From an uncultured Centipeda sp. (GTDB lineage Bacteria > Bacillota > Negativicutes > Selenomonadales > Selenomonadaceae), in assembly GCA_905372865.1 (NCBI GenBank), contig CAJPQT010000001.1, positions 62,001-126,000 on the forward strand: a DNA stretch of 64,000 bases, given 5' to 3'. The notes beneath the pieces were generated by a model. That model saw only the letters and a list, made by a program, of their open reading frames with translations. It did no database searches and was not told where the DNA came from. Of the stretch, positions 59,522-64,000 are shown piece after piece. Position 1 is the stretch's first letter. Each line of letters opens with the position of its first letter. The translations under genes and the position numbers were made by a program.

Positions 59522-60148
59522 ATGTTTAATTTCAAACAGAAAGATGATGAATTCTTTGACTTGTTCCTTGAGAGCGCAAAATACTTTCATACAGGTGCAT
59601 TGGTCTTAGATGCAGTCATGAAGGATTACACTTCCGCAGCTGCCAAGGTGGAGGAAATCAATCGCATTGAACATGAAGCAGATGCGATCAATGACCGCAT
59701 CATAGACAAGTTGAATCTCACCTTTATCACACCGATTGACCGCGAAGATATCTATGCTCTGGCTAATAATCTGGACGATGGTGTCGATCTCTTGCAGGGG
59801 ATACTGCAGCGATACGAAATGTACCGCATGGGAAAGCCCATGTCAGGTGCAGTTAATCTGACAAAGCTGCTGATTTCCGCCACGGAAGAAGTTGTATGCG
59901 CCGTTTCCTATCTCGAAAACATACGAAAAAATCAGGTACAAATATTGGATGCTTCGCATAAGATCGAACGTTATGAAAGCGAAGGAGATCTCATCTATCG
60001 AAGCGAGGTCGCCTATCTGTTCGATAACGAGAAGGATCCCATCGAGCTCATCCGATGGAAGGATGTATTAGAACAGTTGGAAGATACGCTGGATCACTGT
60101 GAACTCATTGCGGATATGCTGCGGGGAGTGGTAATGAAATATGCCTGA
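59522..60148 (+). CDS. DUF47/PhoU-like phosphate transport regulator
   Basis: 208 residues, all-helical PhoU-like: DEFFDLFLESAKYFHTGALVL, EEINRIEHEADAINDRIIDKLN, FITPIDREDIYALANNLDDGVD and LEDTLDHCELIADMLRGVVMKYA. DUF47 proteins pair with PiT transporters and regulate them. GGAGGAA precedes the ATG. Its last 8 bases overlap the transporter gene. Confidence 0.93.
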   Translation: MFNFKQKDDEFFDLFLESAKYFHTGALVLDAVMKDYTSAAAKVEEINRIEHEADAINDRIIDKLNLTFITPIDREDIYALANNLDDGVDLLQGILQRYEMYRMGKPMSGAVNLTKLLISATEEVVCAVSYLENIRKNQVQILDASHKIERYESEGDLIYRSEVAYLFDNEKDPIELIRWKDVLEQLEDTLDHCELIADMLRGVVMKYA

Positions 60149-61139
60149 TTTCCAGCTTTTGATCTTCCTTGTCATACTCCTTGCACTTGTATTTGATTTC
60201 ATTAACGGGTTTCATGATACGGCAAATGCAATCGCTACCTCTGTTTCAACAAGAGCAATTCATCCACAGCATGCGATCATCATGGCGGCCGTCCTCAATT
60301 TCTTCGGTGCCATGTACAGTACAGGGGTCGCAAAGACCATTGGATCGGATATTGTCAAATCCGCCTCTCACGTTGATGAACATATACTGATTGCGGCGCT
60401 TTTCGGCTCCATTATATGGAATATCATTACATGGCGGATCGGACTGCCGTCCAGCAGTTCCCATGCACTCATTGGAGGATTGATCGGCGCTGTACTCATG
60501 TCGGCCGCCGGAATGGATGGGCTGAATTTTTACGGCATCGGTAAGATTATTCTCTCTCTGATTCTATCGCCGCTTGTGGGCATGGCACTGGGATGTGTCA
60601 TTATGCTTCTCTTATTCCGTTGCTTTGGTCGTTTCCGACCTACCGCAATCAACGGAAAATTCAAGAAAATGCAGATTTTAACTGCGGCCACGATGGCATT
60701 TTCCCACGGGTCGAACGATGCACAAAAATCCATGGGAATTATGACGCTAGCCCTCCTCGCGGGTGGATATATTGATGTTTTTGAAGTGCCGACATACGTC
60801 AAGCTGCTCGCAGCGACTGCTATGGCTTGTGGAACGGCCGTAGGCGGCTGGCGTATCATCAAGACGATCGGCGGAAAGATATTCAAGCTTCAGCCGATTT
60901 CCGGATTTGCAGCAGATCTGAATTCCTCTATTATCATATTCGGCGCAACGCTCTTACATCTACCCGTAAGTACAACACATGTAGTCTCCGGCTCCATCAT
61001 GGGGGTTGGTGCAGCAAAACGCATCAATGCAGTTCGCTGGGGTGTTGCTCAGCAGATGGTTATCGCATGGGTGATGACAATTCCATGTACTGCTATCATG
61101 GGGGCTATTACATATCAGTTTGTTATCTTCTTTATCTAA
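60141..61139 (+). CDS. pit: PiT family inorganic phosphate transporter
   Basis: 332 residues with about 10 membrane segments. Both halves carry the PiT signature: FDFINGFHDTANAIAT and FSHGSNDAQKSMGIM. It imports phosphate with protons or as metal phosphate. The overlap with the DUF47 gene makes the usual pair. Confidence 0.95.
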   Translation: MPDFQLLIFLVILLALVFDFINGFHDTANAIATSVSTRAIHPQHAIIMAAVLNFFGAMYSTGVAKTIGSDIVKSASHVDEHILIAALFGSIIWNIITWRIGLPSSSSHALIGGLIGAVLMSAAGMDGLNFYGIGKIILSLILSPLVGMALGCVIMLLLFRCFGRFRPTAINGKFKKMQILTAATMAFSHGSNDAQKSMGIMTLALLAGGYIDVFEVPTYVKLLAATAMACGTAVGGWRIIKTIGGKIFKLQPISGFAADLNSSIIIFGATLLHLPVSTTHVVSGSIMGVGAAKRINAVRWGVAQQMVIAWVMTIPCTAIMGAITYQFVIFFI

Positions 61140-61150
61140 TGCATGCTTTG

Positions 61151-61185
61151 AAAATCCTGCTCGTAAAGGGGGCAGGATTTTTATA
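61151..61185 (+). terminator. Terminator after the phosphate transporter
   Basis: AAAATCCTGC (61151-61160) pairs perfectly with GCAGGATTTT (61172-61181). Confidence 0.75.
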
Positions 61186-61211
61186 TAGAGAGGAAGAGAA
61201 GGGGATTTTCT

Positions 61212-62828
61212 ATGGAAAAAAATTTGATTGCAATGGTCTCCGAGGCACAGGCATCCTATCAAAGTCAAATTGTGGCGGCAAAAATCAATGGTGAAATACG
61301 AGATATTCAAACTCCATACACGGATACGGATACGATTGATTTCATTGAATTGGACTCATCTGTAGGATGGAGTATCTACCGGCGTTCTGTACTTTTTCTC
61401 TTGATCACGGCAGTAGATCATTTGGAAAAGAATGCGGAGGTAACAGCAAAGTTTACGGTAAATAAGGGGCTCTACTGTGAAATAAAGCGTCCCAACAGAG
61501 CTGTTGATATTCATTTCATACAGGAAGTAGAGTCTAAAATGAGGGAGATGATCGCTGCCAATCTTCCCATCATCAAACGGAGTATTCCACGTCAAGATGC
61601 CATTGAACTCTTTCGAAAACAAGGACGTGTAGGAAAGGTAAATCTGATCTCTGCTCTGCAACAACCGATCATCAGCATATATACCTGCGAGGACTATGTT
61701 GATTATCTATACGGTCCAATGCTTCATGAGACAAAAGATTTGGGTCTATTTGCGTTGGACCATGAATCAGACGGCGTATTGATTCGTACCCCGGATGAAA
61801 GAACGAATGGACGCATAAGAGAGCGTGTCAATCAGCCGAAGTTTGGTTCAATCCTAGCAGAATCAAAAGCATGGGCTGATATCTTAGAGTGCCGCTTTAT
61901 CTCCGATTTGAATCGCCTCAATAAGGAAAATGCCATTGGAGAGCTGATCCGTATCTCAGAAGGATTGCAGGAAAAGCGCATTGCTCAAATTGCAGACCAT
62001 ATTTCTGCACATAGAGAGCATATTCGGCTCATACTGATTGCGGGGCCATCCTCATCCGGAAAAACTTCCTTTGCGCAAAGGCTTCAAGTTCAACTGCGTG
62101 TTAATGGACTTCACCCGATTATGATCTCTTTGGATGATTACTTCCTCAACCGAGAAGATACTCCACTGAATGAAAAGGGACAATATGACTATGAATCTCT
62201 GGAGGCACTCGATACGAAGTTATTTAATCAAAATATGATCAGCCTTTTGGCAGGGCACAAAGTTCAGATTCCACGATATAACTTTATCTCAGGGATGAGA
62301 GAATGGAAGGAGGATGCATTCCTCTCAATCAATGATGACCAGCCGATCATCATTGAAGGAATTCATGGACTAAATGAGTACCTAACAAAAGATATTCCAC
62401 GTATTAATAAATATAAAATATACATTAGCGCGCTGACACAGCTAAATATTGATGCACATAATAGGATTCCAACAACAGAGGTTCGATTCTTGCGCCGTCT
62501 TGTACGGGATTATCAATTCCGTGGGGCAAAGGCACTCAAGAGCATCCGTCAGTGGCCAGATGTGAGAGAGGGAGAGGAGAAATACATTTTTCCGTTCCAA
62601 GAGGATGCGGACGTTCTCTTCAATTCGGCCCTGATCTATGAAATCGGTGTCTTAAAAAAATATGCAGTACCACTCTTGGAAGAGATCAAGTGTGGGGAGG
62701 AAGGGTATACAGAAGCTCGTCTGATCCTACGATTTCTCCAATACGTCGATGAAATCGACGCCATTGATGATATTCCGAACAACTCCATCCTTCGTGAATT
62801 TATCGGGAAATCGGTATTCTTCGCATAA
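61212..62828 (+). CDS. Nucleoside kinase with threonyl-tRNA-synthetase-like N-terminus
   Basis: 538 residues. Residues about 1-270 resemble the editing and TGS-like part of threonyl-tRNA synthetase (YCEIKRPN, DAIELFRKQG, GPMLHETKDLGLFALDH); about 270-470 is a uridine kinase/phosphoribulokinase P-loop domain with IAGPSSSGKTS, ISLDDYFLNREDTP, IIIEGIHGLN and RFLRRLVRDYQFRG. This fusion is a known family in Firmicutes, labelled uridine kinase or nucleoside kinase; its true substrate is not settled. RBS GAGAAGGGG. Confidence 0.9.
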   Translation: MEKNLIAMVSEAQASYQSQIVAAKINGEIRDIQTPYTDTDTIDFIELDSSVGWSIYRRSVLFLLITAVDHLEKNAEVTAKFTVNKGLYCEIKRPNRAVDIHFIQEVESKMREMIAANLPIIKRSIPRQDAIELFRKQGRVGKVNLISALQQPIISIYTCEDYVDYLYGPMLHETKDLGLFALDHESDGVLIRTPDERTNGRIRERVNQPKFGSILAESKAWADILECRFISDLNRLNKENAIGELIRISEGLQEKRIAQIADHISAHREHIRLILIAGPSSSGKTSFAQRLQVQLRVNGLHPIMISLDDYFLNREDTPLNEKGQYDYESLEALDTKLFNQNMISLLAGHKVQIPRYNFISGMREWKEDAFLSINDDQPIIIEGIHGLNEYLTKDIPRINKYKIYISALTQLNIDAHNRIPTTEVRFLRRLVRDYQFRGAKALKSIRQWPDVREGEEKYIFPFQEDADVLFNSALIYEIGVLKKYAVPLLEEIKCGEEGYTEARLILRFLQYVDEIDAIDDIPNNSILREFIGKSVFFA

Positions 62829-62867
62829 AAAATGCTGTGGCTCTATCAATAGAGTCACAGCATTTTT
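62828..62867. terminator. Bidirectional terminator between convergent genes
   Basis: AAAAATGCTGTGGCTCTA pairs with TAGAGTCACAGCATTTTT, one G-U pair, loop TCAA. It serves the kinase gene and the minus-strand carboxyltransferase gene. Confidence 0.85.
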
Positions 62868-62883
62868 AGATGTAGTCTACAGA

Positions 62884-64000
62884 TTACTCTTTAACATAAG
62901 CGGTGATCGGCTTATAGTGTTTCTGGAAGAACTCCTCTGCAACCTGCGGGAAGAGTGCATAGGAGAGGACATCCTCATCGGACGGGTTAAGATAGCCCTT
63001 ATTCTTGAGTTCCTCTTTAAACTCTGCAAACGTCGTTGCCTTCGCATCCTCAATGGAGCAGTCCTCAATAATCTCCCCAGGCGCAATGCCAAGTGTATCG
63101 GTCAAGAACTTGCGATCGATCTCAACAGGGGTTCTGCCGAACTTGCCGCGTGCGAGATCCTTGAACTCGGTCGGCACCATCTTGTAGCGCTCACCGGTCA
63201 TAACATTGAAGGTTGCCATCGTACCGACAATCTGCGAGGACGGCGTAACGAGCGGGGGATAGCCGACATCCTTGCGCACGCGCGGCATCTCATCCAACAG
63301 ATCCTGATACTTGTCCTCCATACCGGCTTCCTTGAGCTGGTTCGCAAGGTTGGAGAGCATTCCGCCGGGAATCTGGAAATCCAGCACATTCGGATTCACA
63401 TCGAAGTAGCCCTTGAGGTTAAATGTCTTGATGAGATCCTGCTTGACCCCAAGGAAGTATTTCGAGATTGGCGTCATCGCCTGACGGTCAAGCCCTGTAT
63501 CGCGCTCCTCGCCTTCGAGCATTGCCACCATCGTCTCTGTACACGGCTGCGAAGTATCGCTGGAGAAGGGGGCAAGTGCCGTATCAATGATATCGACACC
63601 TGCTTCGATCGCTTTCAGATAGGTTGCATGACCGAATCCCGAGGTGCAGTGCGTATGAAGATCAATGGGAATCTTTACCGCAGCCTTGAGCTTCTTGACA
63701 AGATCCTCTGCCACATACGGCTTCAGAAGGCCCGACATATCCTTGATACAGACGGAATGACAGCCCATTTTCTCGAGTTCAACAGCCAGCTCGACAAAGC
63801 TCTCATTCGTGTGAACAGGGCTGATCGTATAGACCAGGCAGCCTTGAACATGCGGCTTCTCAGGACACTTGAGCGCCGCGTCAATCGCAACTTTGAGGTT
63901 GCGAATGTCATTGAGAGCATCAAAAATACGGAATACACCAATGCCATGCTCAGATGCCTTCTGGACGAACTTTTCCACGACATCATTGGAGTAATGATTA
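62884..64000 (-). CDS. Carboxyltransferase 5S / oxaloacetate decarboxylase alpha-type protein, partial
   Basis: C-terminal about 372 residues; the reading frame continues beyond the window edge (RNYAD-like HYSNDVVEKF), so the GTG at 63978 is not the true start. HMGL-like TIM barrel: IFRIFDALNDIRN, IKDMSGLLKPY, IDLHTHCTSGFGHATY (metal-binding HTH) and DTALAPFSSDTSQPCTET. The PYC_OADA domain follows (PNVLDFQIPGGMLSNL, PTEFKDLARGKFGRTP). The chain ends ...YKPITAYVKE with no biotinyl domain, like the 5S subunit of transcarboxylase or PycB-type subunits. In Negativicutes it serves propionate or oxaloacetate metabolism. Confidence 0.9.
   Translation of the reverse strand, partial: NHYSNDVVEKFVQKASEHGIGVFRIFDALNDIRNLKVAIDAALKCPEKPHVQGCLVYTISPVHTNESFVELAVELEKMGCHSVCIKDMSGLLKPYVAEDLVKKLKAAVKIPIDLHTHCTSGFGHATYLKAIEAGVDIIDTALAPFSSDTSQPCTETMVAMLEGEERDTGLDRQAMTPISKYFLGVKQDLIKTFNLKGYFDVNPNVLDFQIPGGMLSNLANQLKEAGMEDKYQDLLDEMPRVRKDVGYPPLVTPSSQIVGTMATFNVMTGERYKMVPTEFKDLARGKFGRTPVEIDRKFLTDTLGIAPGEIIEDCSIEDAKATTFAEFKEELKNKGYLNPSDEDVLSYALFPQVAEEFFQKHYKPITAYVKE

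Noticed and set aside
1..64000. CRISPR arrays, tRNA or rRNA genes, insertion sequences
   Set aside because: Looked through all intergenic gaps; no regularly spaced repeats, cloverleaf-like segments or transposase frames found.

Overview
The window looks like the chromosome of a Negativicutes bacterium (diderm Firmicute), most likely a Selenomonas-type organism. This is an inference from several signs: Firmicute gene order (ylqF-rnhB-ylqG-like-ylqH, rpsU-yqeY, rplU-prp-rpmA-obg-yhbY-proBA-nadD-yqeK-LCP-rsfS, purECFMNHD); Firmicute features such as Prp with an N-terminally extended L27, an L21 leader and AddAB instead of RecBCD; traces of an outer membrane (a relic C-terminus of an outer-membrane beta-barrel); moderate GC; flagellar and chemotaxis genes (FlhB-like, FliK-like, CheV); and a carboxyltransferase 5S/OadA-type decarboxylase. 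I see no rRNA, tRNA, CRISPR array or insertion sequence.

Layout. 1-4.3 kb: right end of a prophage (tail protein end, tail fibre, small tail-associated proteins, then a lysis cassette of membrane proteins, an amidase endolysin and a spanin-like protein). It ends in a terminator and an AT-rich non-coding stretch with three GTCTCCC direct repeats. 4.5-8.9 kb: ylqF (rbgA), rnhB, a FliK-like protein, an FlhB C-domain protein and yraN. 9.1-10.7 kb: CBS/DRTGG-containing Mn-dependent pyrophosphatase with its own promoter and terminators. 10.8-27.3 kb: a tightly packed DNA repair and recombination run, pcrA-ligA-deoC-sbcD-sbcC-addB-addA, closed by a strong terminator. 27.4-28.7 kb: a decayed metal-uptake locus (broken lipoprotein, one intact DUF364 gene, relic of an outer-membrane protein). 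28.8-31 kb: hinT, an unknown 92-residue protein, tadA, and a convergent zinc-binding lipoprotein gene. 31.2-36 kb: rpsU, yqeY, recA, recX, guaA, a HAD phosphatase. 36.1-45 kb: L21 leader, rplU-prp-rpmA, obg, yhbY, proB, proA, a 49-residue membrane protein, nadD, yqeK, an LCP-family gene, rsfS and an S1-domain regulator. 45-46 kb: cheV. 46.1-52.4 kb: purE-C-F-M-N-H(N-domain)-D. 52.5-53.9 kb: MATE transporter. 53.9-59.3 kb: a cobalamin riboswitch followed by a five-gene Opp/Nik-type ABC importer, probably for cobalt or nickel. 59.5-61.1 kb: DUF47/PiT phosphate transport pair. 61.2-62.8 kb: nucleoside kinase. 62.9-64 kb: minus-strand carboxyltransferase cut by the window edge.

Most genes are on the plus strand, closely spaced or overlapping by 4-20 bases, with GTG and TTG starts common. 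Most of the window is conserved housekeeping. The less ordinary parts are the prophage end with its diderm-type lysis cassette, the decayed metal locus, the riboswitch-controlled importer, the purine operon with only the IMP cyclohydrolase half of PurH, and several dense regulatory sites (a 32-bp perfect terminator palindrome; a recA promoter lying inside a terminator).
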